Below the pieces are notes generated by a model. It was not told the DNA's origin. It was given only the letters and a program-made list of their open reading frames with translations, and did no database searches. A stretch of 64,000 nt of DNA from Delphinapterus leucas. Its lineage: Eukaryota; Chordata; Mammalia; Artiodactyla; Monodontidae. The translations under genes were made by a program, and so were the position numbers. The stretch is from the NCBI RefSeq assembly GCF_002288925.2, contig NW_022098036.1, forward strand, positions 43,541,633 to 43,605,632, in the 5' to 3' direction. Within the stretch, counting starts at the first letter, position 1. Every line of letters starts with the position of its first letter. Shown piece after piece: positions 48,573-58,525 of this stretch.

Positions 48573-49180
48573 GCAAAGACCCTGTTTAGTCAGGGTTCTC
48601 CAGAGAGGCAGAACCAATAAGGGTGTGTGTGTGTGTGTGCGTGTGTGTATGTGTGTAGGAGGCAAGGAGGGAGGGAGGGAGGAAGGGAGAGAGAGAGAGA
48701 AGGGAAGAGATTTTTATTATAAGGAATTGGTTCACATGATTATGCAGCTATGGAGGCTGAAAGGTCCCAAGATCTGTAGTGATCACCTGGAGACCCAGGA
48801 GAACTGAAGGTATAAATTTTCTCTAAGTCTGAAGGGCTGAGAACCAGAGAGCTGATGGTATAATCCAGTTTGAAAGCGGGCAGGCTCAAGACCCAGTTCT
48901 AAGGCAGGAAAAGACTGATGTCCCAGCGCAAGGTAGTCAGGCAAGAGGAGTTCCCTCTTACTCAGGAGAAGGTGTCTTTTCTTTCTATTCATGCCTCCAC
49001 CCGATTGTATGTGATCCACCCACTACAGAGAGGACAATCTCCTTTACTCTGTCTGCGGATTCAAATGTTCATCTCATTCAAAAACACCCTCCCAGACACA
49101 CCGAGGATAATATTTGACAAAATGTCTGGGTACCCCACGGCCCTAGCAAGTTGACACATAGAATTAACCATCATGGAACC
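48573..49180 (-). mobile_element. ERVL/MLT2-like LTR with internal GT/GA repeat
   Basis: On the minus strand it begins 'CATGATGGTTAATTCTATG', 'GTGTCAACTTGCTAGGGCC' and ends 'CCTTATTGGTTCTGCCTCTC', 'TGGAGAACCCTGACTAAAC', the known outline of ERVL-type LTRs. It contains a (GT)n/(GGGA)n/(GA)n simple repeat at 48621-48710. Solo LTR, with no gag/pol/env region nearby. Confidence 0.65.
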
Positions 49181-49365
49181 CTCTCTGCTGATTGTTCCTT
49201 GAATGAGCAGTAGAAGAATTGGGCTCTGTGCCTTTCTTCTTGTTCTGCCTCTGTTGCTGGCTGTGTTGGCCAAAAAGCTCCTTCGGTTTTTAAGTAAAAA
49301 CAAAAGACACATTTTTAATTTTCACCAAGAACTTTATTGAACAACGTATTCACCGTTTTGTTCCA

Positions 49366-50745
49366 CTACCTTCTGCCATTTTTCAGGCAACTTCGTAATT
49401 CCATCTTCCCGAAGCTGTTCCAGGTGCCTTTTACAGTCTTCCTGGGAATTGAACTTTTTCCATTAAGAGAATTTTGTAAAGACCAAAATAAATGGAAATC
49501 CAAAGGTGCAATGTCTGGTGAATAAGGCAGATGAATCAGAACTTCCCAGCCAAGTTGTAACTGTCTTTGCTTGGTCATCAAAGAAACATGCGGTCTTGTG
49601 TTATCCTGATGGAAGATTATGTGTTTTCTGTTGATAATTCTGGGCACTTTTCATTGAGTGCCGCTTTCAGTTGGTCTCATTGAGAGCAGTACTTGTTGGA
49701 ATTAATCATTTGGTTTTCCGGAAGGAGCTCATAAGAGAGGACTCCCTTCCAATCCCACCCTATACACAACATCACCTTCTTTGGATGAAGACCGGCCTTT
49801 GGTGTGGTTGGTGGTGGTTCATTTCGCTTGCCCCATGATCACTTCCGTTCCACACTATTGTACAGTATCCACTTTTCATCACTTGTCACAATTTGTTTTA
49901 AAAACGAAATGTTTTCATTACGTTTAGGCAGAGAATTGCATGTGGAAATACTGTCAAGAAGGTTTTCTTCCCTTAATTTATGTGGAACCCAAACATCAAA
50001 GCGATTAACATAAGCAAGCTGGTGCCAATGATTTTCAACACTTGATTTGGATATTTTGAGTATGTCGTCTATCTCCCGCGTGGTATAACGTTGATGGTTC
50101 TCAATTAATGTCTGGATTAGATCGCTATCAACTTCAAATGGTCTACCCGACCGTGGAGCATCCGTCCAGCGAGAAAGCTCCAGCATGAAACTTCACAAAC
50201 CACTTTTTAAAATTTATTTATTTAGTTAGTTAGTTAGTTATTTATGTCTGCATTGGGTCTTCGTCTCTGCGCGGGTTTTCTTTAGTTGCGGCGAGCAAGG
50301 GCTACTCTTCGTTGTGGTGTGTGGGCTTCTCTCATTGCGGTGGCTTCCCTTGTTGCAGAGCATGGGCTCTAGGCACGCAGGCTTCAGTAGTTGTGGCACA
50401 CGGGCTTAGTTGCTCCGTGGCATGTGGGATCTTCCAGGACCAGGGCTCAAACCCGTGTCCCCTGCATTGGCAGGCAGACTCTTAACCACTGCGCCACCAG
50501 GGAAGTCCCGCAAACCACTTTTGACATGTTCGATCCATCACAGCACCTTCTCCATACACTGAACAAATCTTTTCTCGCGTTTCAATTGCGTTTTTACCTT
50601 TCTTGAAATAATAAAGCATAATATGCCGAAAATGTTGCTTTTTTCTTCCATCTTCTGTATTAAAATGGCTACACAAAAATTCACCAATTTTGATAATTTT
50701 TTTTAAAATGCACACTATCACAGCTGTCATAATACAATCTAACAA
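49366..50745 (-). pseudogene. Mariner transposase, inactive
   Basis: Transposases of this family cut and paste the element using a DDD catalytic triad. The minus-strand segments in order are: 50745-50520, the N-terminal helix-turn-helix (FRHIMLYYFKKGKNAIETRE); then, after the SINE, 50186-49839 with the second HTH region (SGRPFEVD, TTREIDDILKISKSS), the VPH(K)L linker-like 'VWVPHKL' and first catalytic Asp in 'SDEKWILY'; then, after a frameshift, 49647-49366 with the second Asp in HQDNTRPH and the third in YSPDIAPLDFH. All three catalytic aspartates are readable, with mariner-like D34D spacing between the last two. Frameshift, stops and the SINE make it non-functional. Confidence 0.88.
50208..50510 (-). 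mobile_element. CHR-type SINE (long form), inside mariner
   Basis: Minus-strand copy with an AT-rich left tail containing 'TTAGTTAGTTAGTTAG', 'GCATTGGGTCTTCG' and right end 'CCACCAGGGAAGTCCC'. Target duplication CAAACCACTTTT at 50196-50207 and 50511-50522, both within the mariner transposase reading region. Confidence 0.95.
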
Positions 50746-50832
50746 AGTTGTTTCAAATGAAGTTAAAGAAAACTAAGTGCTACTAGAGTCATCTTATGGA
50801 AAAAACTGAATGAACTTTTTGGCCCACCCAAT

Positions 50833-51126
50833 ACTTCTATCTGGTATACATGCCAAATGATAGAATAATTATTATTATTAATATGTATATTATTGTAATA
50901 AGGATAATAAGAGAAAGGATATATAGAAAACAGAGGGAGTAATACATGTGTGAAAACAGAAGTGCCCTTTCTTAGCTGTAAATCAGTTTTTAAAATGTTT
51001 ATTGCTATGAATCTGAACAGGTAAAATATATTTAGTTTACTGCTTCTATTTTTTTTTAATTTATTTTATTTCTCAAAGTAAAGGCATTGTCCAGGGCCTT
51101 TGCATATACAGTTCTCTTTACCTGAA
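50833..51126. other. No recognised feature
   Basis: Short AT-rich spacer. Confidence 0.5.
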
Positions 51127-51220
51127 CATTTTTTCTAGGTTTATTGAGATACAATTGACATATAACATTGTATAAGTTTAAGGTGTACAATGTAATAACT
51201 TTATGTAAGTATTGTGATAT
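51127..51220 (-). repeat. Old L1 3' UTR fragment
   Basis: 'AGGTTTATTGAGATACAATTGACATATAACATTGTATAAGTTTAAGGTGTACAATG' is the typical 3' end of older L1 (L1MA-like) elements read in reverse. Same type as 60135-60500. Confidence 0.7.
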
Positions 51221-51264
51221 TACTTCTATTTTAATTATCTGTTTAATTTATCTTAAAATATCTT

Positions 51265-51463
51265 GGGCTCCCCTGGTGGCCCAGAGGTTGGGAGTCCGCC
51301 TGCCGATGCAGGGGACGCAGGTTCGTGCGCCGGTCCGGGAGGATCCCGCATGCCGCGGAGCGGCTGGGTCCGTGAGCCGTGGCCGCTGAGCCTGCGCGTC
51401 CGGAGCCTGTGCTCCGCAGCGGGAGAGGCCAGAACAGTGAGAGGCCCGCGTACCGCGAAAAAC
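51265..51463 (+). mobile_element. CHR-type SINE (short form), young and GC-rich
   Basis: From 'GGGCTCCCCTGGTGGCCCAG' to 'GGCCCGCGTACCGCGAAAAAC'. It keeps many CpG sites and shares private variants ('GGATCC', 'GCGCCGGTCCGG') with the SINE at 52248. Weak target duplication AAAATATCTT (51255-51264) / AAAATATATATCTT. Confidence 0.95.
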
Positions 51464-51499
51464 AAAATATATATCTTGACCTCAGCTGCTCTCTCTCTC

Positions 51500-51780
51500 T
51501 TTTTTTAAAATTTCTCTAGCCTTCTTATTTCTTCTTGGTAAATTTTTAACTTTTATCATGCCTGGAAAAAGCTCTGGAATGAAACACACTCAGTGATGGC
51601 CGTTCTGGAACACTACTCTCCTTGGTTGTCTGCCTGCTTATCTGACCACTGTTTTTAGCTTTCTCCTCCAGTACTCTCTTTCCCACTCCCTAAATATTCA
51701 TGCCTGTAAGCTTCTCTCTTTGGCTCTTAGCTCTTCTCAGTTCGTGGTTCTCCTTGAATAACTAATCTACTTTCATTGCT
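51500..51780 (+). repeat. Possible L2 LINE fragment
   Basis: 'CTCTCTTTCCCACTCCCTAAATATTCATGCC..TCTTAGCTCTTCTCAGTTCG' resembles the L2 stretch 'ctctaaatgttggagtgcc...ccctcttctctt'. Decayed. Confidence 0.35.
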
Positions 51781-51784
51781 TCAA

Positions 51785-52160
51785 CAGAGTGTTAGGGTCC
51801 TCTGAGAAGCAAAATCCAAGATGCAAAGGAAAGTAAGAAGGGAGCTGGTAGAGGCTGAAAAGCTGCCAGACTGCGATGCCAGTCGGAACCTAAGTGAGGC
51901 ACAGAGAGGGAGGGAAAGTCGGGTGGAAGCATCCTGGAGTGCTGTGCAATTCTGTGAATGTTTGCCAAAGTCACTGGAGAGTCCGCAAACCAGTCACTTA
52001 TCAGAGGAGCCCCCATTTCCCTTCTGCACCCATTCATTGCCTGGGAGCTGTGCGTGGGAAAGCTGGCCTCGGTGCAAATACGGGAAGTATTTCAAAGTGT
52101 AGCAGCTGGAGCCATTGGTCAATTACACTCCCTACAGTCAGTGATATAAGGAGAGCATTG
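51785..52160. repeat. Unidentified repeat-like segment
   Basis: 'GTGTTAGGGTCCTCTGAGAAGCAAAATCCAAGATGCAAAGGAAAGTAAGAAGGGAGCTGG' followed by GC-moderate sequence resembles an LTR terminus. I cannot place it. It interrupts an L2-like stretch and is overlapped by a 209-codon open frame that also crosses the following SINE, so that frame is not a gene. Confidence 0.3.
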
Positions 52161-52243
52161 CACAGCTGCCACAAACCACCACCTCACAATTCTCAAACTC
52201 TAATCTCCAGCCCTGGCTTCTATTCTAAGCATCAGAATCATAA

Positions 52244-52247
<4 letters not shown>

Positions 52248-52278
<31 letters not shown>

Positions 52279-52468
52279 GGTACGCGGGCCTCTCACTGTT
52301 GTGGCCTCTCCCGCTGCGGAGCACAGGCTCCGGACGCGCAGGCTCAGCGGCCACGGCTCACGGACCCAGCCGCTCCGCGGCATGCGGGATCCTCCCGGAC
52401 CGGCGCACGAACCTGCGTCCCCTGCATCGGCAGGCGGACCCTCAACCACTGCGCCACCAGGGAAGCCC
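52248..52468 (-). mobile_element. CHR-type SINE (short form), young and GC-rich
   Basis: Minus-strand copy with a long uninterrupted T run (52244-52276 region), 'GCGGTACGCGGGCC', 'GGATCCTCCCGGACCGGCGC', and right end 'CCACCAGGGAAGCCC'. Perfect 15-bp target duplication CAGAATCATAATCTT at 52233-52247 and 52469-52483. The perfect duplication and long pure tail indicate a recent insertion. Confidence 0.96.
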
Positions 52469-52509
52469 CAGAATCATAATCTTGCTTTTGCCACCAATTA
52501 TCTTCAACA

Positions 52510-52790
52510 GATGCCCCATATGAACCTCATTAATGTGCACAATAAATCATTATTGAGTCCCTATTATATGCCAGACATTGTACTCTTCTGAAGAAGCTGG
52601 ACAAGGGGATAAACATGTAATAAATAAATTATGTCACCTGTTCTCTCAACAAGTATTGATTGTGTACCTATTGTATACCAGGCACTGGGGCAAGGTCCAG
52701 AGCTACAACAGTGAATAAAACATGATATGTGCCCTAAGGACCTCACAGTACAATTGATAAGCTGAATTAAAAACCACATAATTATCATAT
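52510..52790 (-). repeat. Two L2 LINE 3' end fragments, reverse
   Basis: 'ATCATTATTGAGTCCCTATTATATGCCAGACATTGTACTCTTC' (52547-52590) and 'TTGATTGTGTACCTATTGTATACCAGGCACTGGGGC..TGAATAAAACATGATATGTGCCCTAAGGACCTCACAG' (52655-52750) each match the reverse L2 3' end. Confidence 0.6.
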
Positions 52791-53334
52791 AATGTAATAT
52801 GTGTAATGGGAAAGGCATAATCTATGTCTTGAAGTATAAATAGGAGGTGTCCACATGGATAAGGGGAAGGGCAGGGTTTCTTAGGTTCTTAACGGCATTA
52901 GCAAAGATGCATTGACAAGTAAAAGCATGGTGTGGGAGGAACTACATGGTCTTATTGTTGTAATTGGCTATTTTGATAAGTTAAGTGAAAAATAATAAAT
53001 ACCGGAGTTGAATGTTTGCCAAGTAAATGGAAGACTATGGAGGGAGAAAGGAGGTATGGGAAAGATATTTAAGAGATACAATTGTGAGGATTTGGCGACA
53101 GACTGGATTTAGGATGGCAGAAAAGAAGAATCTTCCCAATCTCAGGATGTCCAACCCCTGTCTCACCTCCTATATTTTATCTCTCCCTGCTACCATCATG
53201 CACAAAGATGCTCCAGTTGGAAACTTCAGTGAGATCCCAACCCAGAGCCTGGCAGGCATGTGATAAATGCATAATGAGCAAACTACTTCGTATCTATGAA
53301 TCCAAAACATGAACTGGCATCATTGCCTATATCA
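52791..53334. other. No recognised feature
   Basis: Unclassified sequence; the end (53245-53280) may be another L2 3' scrap ('GAGCCTGGCAGGCATGTGATAAATGCATAATGAG'). Confidence 0.4.
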
Positions 53335-53830
53335 CCAGAGTCCTTAGCTGCAACCACAGAATCCATTCCAGAGAGCTTCAGCAGAAAAAGGATTTATTAA
53401 AGGGTATTAGGTAGCTCATAGGAAAAAAAGACAGAGCTGGAGAATGACAGGAGGCTAAATTTTCAGGAAGAATGTTCATGACCAAACCACAGAACTGGTC
53501 TGAGGAGGAAATGGCTACCACCACCTCCAATGCTAAGTGTTAAACCTTGCAACTTGACTGAAATGGCTGCTACAGCTGGTACCAGGGCCACTTCTGTGTC
53601 AGGCATTTGGCCTGCCCAACACTGTTGCGGCAACCACTATCAAAACTGGGTACCGCCCACAGCAGCTACAACCAAAGTCACACGTGGAGCCTGTCTCCTT
53701 TGGTTCTGGTATCAGTGGGTGTATCTTGTGTGGGTGTCACTGACTGGTGGAACCTGGATCACTTGCTTGAGTTTCAGCTGCAAAGGAGACTGAGGCGCTT
53801 GAGTTTTGCTTTCAAAGTCAGAAATTCTAT
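53335..53830. repeat. Probable interspersed repeat, family not identified
   Basis: 'AAAGGATTTATTAAAGGGTATTAGGTAGCTCATAGG', 'CAGGAAGAATGTTCATGACC', 'CCTGCCCAACACTGTTGCGGCAACCACTATC', 'TGGAGCCTGTCTCCTTTGGTTCTGGTATCAGTGG' read like a repeated sequence seen elsewhere in mammals, but I cannot name it. The 87- and 81-codon open frames (53530-53852) overlap each other in different frames and have no protein family I know. Confidence 0.35.
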
Positions 53831-54394
53831 GTTGGAGAAGTGGGGTTCTTAATGTGGGAAATTTCCCAATATAGGAAGTAGTCAAGCTATGATGGGCAGC
53901 TCTACACATGATGTGCATAGCTTCACGCGTCTTGTGATTTTTATGTAAGAATTAATTTTGATGCCTATTTAGAAAAGGCACCAAGCAGACTGTCCCAAGT
54001 TAAAAAAGGAATAATCCCTACCTTGAAGCACACATTTCTGAAGCTTAGACTTCTTGAAAGGGTGTGAGACCATTTCGTACTGCAAACACAGGTAGTCTCA
54101 CAAGTTTTGATTGCAACTAACGTGACATTTTTTTACATAAATGGTTAGGCCTATGTTCCACAAAATACATTCCCCTTTTCCAGGCTTAGAGATTAGCTGA
54201 TAATTTCTTCCATTTAGCGGGTTCCTTTATCTTAGATTGAACAACAGTCTGTTTTCTTCTTCCTTCTTCAAATTGGACAGTTTGGGAGTGCTGTGTATCA
54301 TTCTGCCAGCTACCACTGCTAGTTCTTGAATAAAATTTGCTCAGATGTTTTATGGTCTAAACAGGTACTTCCAGTAGAACTTTCTGTGATGATA
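53831..54394. other. No recognised feature
   Basis: Unclassified sequence. Confidence 0.45.
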
Positions 54395-54590
54395 GGAATG
54401 TTCTAAATCTGTGCTGCCTGGTCAGAAGGCACTACTGTGGTCACAGGAAGCTATGGAGCCCTTGAAATATGACTGGTGACTCTATGGGACTGGATTTTTT
54501 ATTTTATTTAACTTTAATTAATCTAAATTGACATTTAAATAGCTACATATGAATAGTAGCTAGTGAGTTGGACAATGTAGGTATAAACCT
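54395..54590. repeat. Probable non-autonomous DNA transposon fragment
   Basis: 'AATCTGTGCTGCCTGGTCAG', 'GAGCCCTTGAAATATGACTGG', 'TTAACTTTAATTAATCTAAATTGACATTTAAATAGC' and 'AGTAGCTAGTGAGTTGGACAATG' follow a widespread mammalian medium-reiterated repeat ('gtgctgtccaata...cacttgaaatgtggcta'). hAT-type probable; name uncertain. Confidence 0.5.
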
Positions 54591-57179
54591 TCAATATTAG
54601 AAAATGACCTTGAATATTAAAAAATGATCCTAAGCTCTTCAATCCCCAACATTCTTTCCTTTACCTCTATTTATGCAAAATATTACCAGCCCTGCTATCT
54701 GGAGTTGGGTCAGTTTCCTTTCTTTACATTTTATTGACAGGCTTGACCTAGACTTGAATAACTGTCTTCATTATTGGAATCAGTCAGAACTGGACACGCT
54801 CCAAGTATTATAACCTCTGGATGATCTAGATAAGTGTGTAAAGGCCTCCTTGATCCATTCATTTCCAGCAGAAAATGAATTCAGTGATTAACAGTGACGT
54901 GTGATTATACAAGCACATTCTGGGAAAGGTTATATATATACGTTTTAACAATAGAGGGACAGATTATTCATACTGATTACAGGTGTGTCTTTAAAATCTA
55001 GTTATAGGGGAAAATGGCCAAATACTATCAGTGCAAGTATGCATCATGATGATTGTAGGATTAACCAAGTGACCTTAAACGAAAATAAATACATAATGAT
55101 GAAACTAAACTAATCACAATTTATGCTAAAAAAAGAGAATGAAAATAAACGCCAAGTCTACATCTTATCTGTGTTGCAATTGTCCTACGAAGTAACTATC
55201 CCTCACAGGCAGGCTCAGTAAGAACCTGCTACAAATCCATCAGTGCATGGCCGCCAGAATTCATAGCAAAACATAGATAGGATTTTAGTTTAGTTTAGTT
55301 TATAAAATTTTAGAACTCACTTGAGAGGACAGTCAAATTGAATACAAATTTACCGTCCACGTAAATTGTATCATTCACCTGGAAAAACTGAAGGAAGGTC
55401 GCGCTTTGCTTTCGATTGGTTCACAGCCCAAAGGACTCTCACAATTTGAGAATCCCCTCTCTAGTCATTGAACTTAGACTCTTTGTTCTCTGACACCGTG
55501 TTCCTCCATATGGGTCATAGTCCGCCGAATTTAAATAGATAAACAAGCAGATAAATAAGTAAGGATCAGTTACATGATGTTTAACTGGACTGGATATTAA
55601 AAGGCATTCATATCTACATTGAGATTTTCCTCATCGTTCTAAAATATAATCATTTCCATCATGAAAGCCCTCTTGATCCTTACACATGAAATCAGGGGGA
55701 AACAAAGTAAAGGAAATTGGAAAGCTGAGAGGGGTCAACAAGAAGGTCCTTTGGAGTGTGGAGGAAGTCATCAAAGCAAATGTAACCTCCCAAGTATACC
55801 TGAGTCCAGGTCTGTCCTGTGATATTCTTAAGGGAAATCAGATCTCCCAGACAGAAAATCATTCACTTATTCAACAGTATTTACCTGGTCCTGCTTAGCA
55901 ACCTTATCCTAGATGTATGAAAACAGAAAAGCTTAAACACTACCTTCCAGGGATTACAATCTATTCAGTGAGACTAATTCATCAGACTCATTCTGAACCT
56001 AAAGTGATAAAATATAGTTCATCTTAGCATTAGGCAATGCTCTTATTTTTTAGGGTGGCATGTCACATCCAAATATTCCAGAAGTTTCTATTCATTTAAC
56101 TATTTTTGTATTATTATAGTACTGAATAAAAACAGGTTAAGAAATCATTTATCCACAGCAATAATGTTAACAGCATTATGATAATTATGGCGATAATTCT
56201 ATGAAAAATAAATATGTAAGCCATCCCTAAACATCCAAAAAATTCATAAGTCACGTGGAAATCAGATTCTCTTATTTTTGAAGAGCAATGTAAAAGTCAA
56301 TGTATCAAGAAGAATAGTTCCACCACCTGAGGTGGAGATCTTCTCTAGAAAAATAGAACATTAAACTAATCTTAATATTCCTATGAACCAAAAATAAAAA
56401 GATAGCGTGTCCAATCTGAAACATAAGCAAAAGATTTGTTTAACCCTCCTGAATCTAAGTTCCTCCAGTCAACTCAATAGTGTGAACTACTTGTAAGCCT
56501 TTTCACGCAACAGATCTTTTCAGTGCCTGGAAGTAGAGAAGAGTAAACCAATAAATTAATTTTAATGCTTCACATTATCCCTGGGAAGATCCTTAGAAAG
56601 TTTTCTGTGACGCATCCATGATAGATTCCAAAATATACTGTTAGTATGGTACAAACTCATTTATACAAATAGATTATAACTTAACATGATTTCTGTATTT
56701 AAAAACATGGATATCCACAAGTCCAGAGGGACCACTCCTCATACACTCACACATGATGTAAATTCCAGCTTTGGAAGTAGTCACAAGCAAATCTTTTCAG
56801 CCCTTCTTCCATATACATTCAGATTCTACAGAGGTTATCTCCAAAGAGAGGTGCTCATACCCCTGAGGAGTGTATGAGAAGAAAATATTAGAATACCTAC
56901 TTACGTGTATACAAAAAATAAGAAATAGATTGTTACTAATATCTTCCATACTAGGTCCCTCACTTGGTTCACTCGTTAGATGGTCACATGAGTGTACAAC
57001 ACCACAGGCCTCCAGAGGGAAGTAGAGGAGTTCCATGATACCAAAGGATTGGTATTGGCAACCTCACCCAATCTCTGCTTCTAGCAAACTTCAGTAAGTT
57101 GTAGTTTACATGTGCTAAGTGTAATTAAAAGTATTTTATCTTCATTAGTAGACTCCTAGGCACTGGAGTCTAGCTGGTA
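54591..57179. other. No recognised feature
   Basis: About 2.6 kb of AT-rich sequence without a gene or repeat I can name. (TTTAG)n-like short run at 55276-55296. An MIR-like or L2-like scrap cannot be excluded. Confidence 0.45.
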
Positions 57180-57410
57180 AAAGGAGAGTCTCTAAAGCCA
57201 AAATGGCTAGGGTCAGATCCTGCCTGACTTTGAACAAGTTTCTTGTTAACTTGTCTCTGCCTTAGTTAATCTCATCTGTAAAATGGGAATGAAACTGAAT
57301 TGATAATGTATGTAATTATGAGATTAACTGAGTTAATATTTGTAAAGCGCTTAAAACAGTGCCTGGAGAATAGTAAGCTCCATATAAATCTCTGTTAAAT
57401 AAATATGTAC
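57180..57410 (-). repeat. MIR SINE, reverse, well preserved
   Basis: 'GGTCAGATCCTGCCTGACTTTGAACAAG', 'CTCATCTGTAAAATGGGAATGA', 'ATGAGATTAACTGAGTTAATATTTGTAAAGCGCTTAAAACAGTGCCTGG' are the reverse MIR consensus. Confidence 0.8.
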
Positions 57411-57533
57411 TCATGAGACAAGGAGTGTCTGTGAAAATATTTAGTGCTGCAGAGAGGTTCATGGTTACCCCACGGCAGAACATTTCAAACTCTTGTCAGA
57501 CTTAAAGGTGAATTATATAGTTTTCTTTTACAG

Positions 57534-57620
57534 AGAAGAAATATTTTCCAAATTTGCTGATCTTTTCTGTGAGGATCTGGGGGAGACAAGTAGAGAAACC
57601 CCAATTGCCCATCCAGACAG
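57534..57620 (+). other. Candidate 87-bp exon with open frame
   Basis: A pyrimidine-rich acceptor TTTTCTTTTACAG ends at 57533 and a donor CAG|GTCAGT begins at 57621. Between them are 87 bases (multiple of three). One frame is open across the exon and beyond (57493-57762), reading EEIFSKFADLFCEDLGETS and on through HPDR; another frame has a stop, so it is not trivially open. Splice phase would be 2 to 2. I do not recognise the peptide in any family. The sequence is in no repeat I can name. It could equally be a chance arrangement or an exon of a non-coding RNA. Confidence 0.25.
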
Positions 57621-57762
57621 GTCAGTCAAAGACAAGAGGCAGACAATAATCAGGATGGATGTGCCCCAGTCAATATCCTGTTTGATCAATGTGGAGCATC
57701 CTAGTAGATATGAAAAAAAAGAAAATTTGCTTAACTTTTCTGTGATAAATGCCGGTCAGTAG

Positions 57763-58315
57763 TAAGCCTCCTACAAATATTAAGACAAAACAAAATGAAA
57801 TGCATCTGTCCCATCAAGGTGGAGGTGAGATTTTAGCAATAAGTAAGAAAGTAACTGCTTCTTTTTGAGTACTATGGAAACAGCCTTCTGAAAATGGGTG
57901 TTTAAAAATGTTTAGATCAGTGTGTGATTTTGTTTGAAAATGATGTGTCATTCATTAACATTTTTATTTCTACACACACAAAAAATCTTGGAAACAGAAT
58001 TTTCTAACTCATTACAAAAATATGGAGTTGCCTTGGAGTTTGGAAATGTTTGAAAAAACTTAAAAAGCAAAAAACATCCCATTTATACTTCATATTTTTA
58101 TTTATTTTTAAGTAGTGTTTCTTTTATCTTTGTCACATTCTTTTAAAATTTTACCTTTATGTATGCTTTATGCCCATAATATGTTTGTCAAGAAGGAATA
58201 TGTATATAATTTGTAAATAAATAATTAAGGGTTATATGATAAAAATATTTTTACTGCTATGGGTACATGATTTAAAAAAAAAAAAGAGACTACCATTCTA
58301 CTACCTAGAAATGGT
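57763..58315. other. No recognised feature
   Basis: AT-rich unclassified sequence. Confidence 0.45.
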
Positions 58316-58525
58316 CATTCTTGAGCACCTGCTGGGTGACAGAAATTTATCATATTAACCTTACTTAATCTTCACGATAAGTCTAAGAGATAGGCACTTA
58401 CATCATTCCTATTTTACAGAATAGAAAACTAAGGTTAAAAGAAAGAAAATAATTTCCCTGAAGTCATAGAGCATGCAAGTGATTGAATCAGGATTGGAAC
58501 ACGGTTTTATCTGGCTCCAAGGACA
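58316..58525 (+). repeat. MIR SINE
   Basis: 'TTGAGCACCTGCTGGGTGACAG', 'CTTACTTAATCTTCACGATAAG', 'CATTCCTATTTTACAGAATAGAAAACTAAGGTTAAAAG', 'GCAAGTGATTGAATCAGGATTGGAACACG' are in MIR consensus order. Confidence 0.75.

Larger units (their letters stand above)
49264..50832 (-). mobile_element. Mariner (Tc1/mariner) DNA transposon, split by a SINE
   Basis: Terminal inverted repeats: left GTTGGCCAAAAAGCTCCTTC (49264 onward), right, read in reverse, ATTGGGTGGGCCAAAAAGTT (ending at 50832, followed by TA in the 'CCCAATA' flank). Without the 50208-50510 SINE and its duplicated 12 bases the element is about 1.25 kb, the normal full length for mariner. The ends match the mariner family known from cattle and other cetartiodactyls. 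The transposase gene is on the minus strand and is broken. Confidence 0.9.

Noticed and set aside
29610..49000. Regular short repeats (CA, GT, TC, GA) that might suggest arrays
   Set aside because: They are microsatellites without spacers, and nothing resembles a CRISPR array, which is not expected in a mammal.
51894..52523. 209-codon plus-strand open frame, the longest outside L1 ORF2
   Set aside because: It crosses an unidentified repeat and the poly-T and body of the 52248 SINE. The poly-F stretch comes from the SINE's T run.
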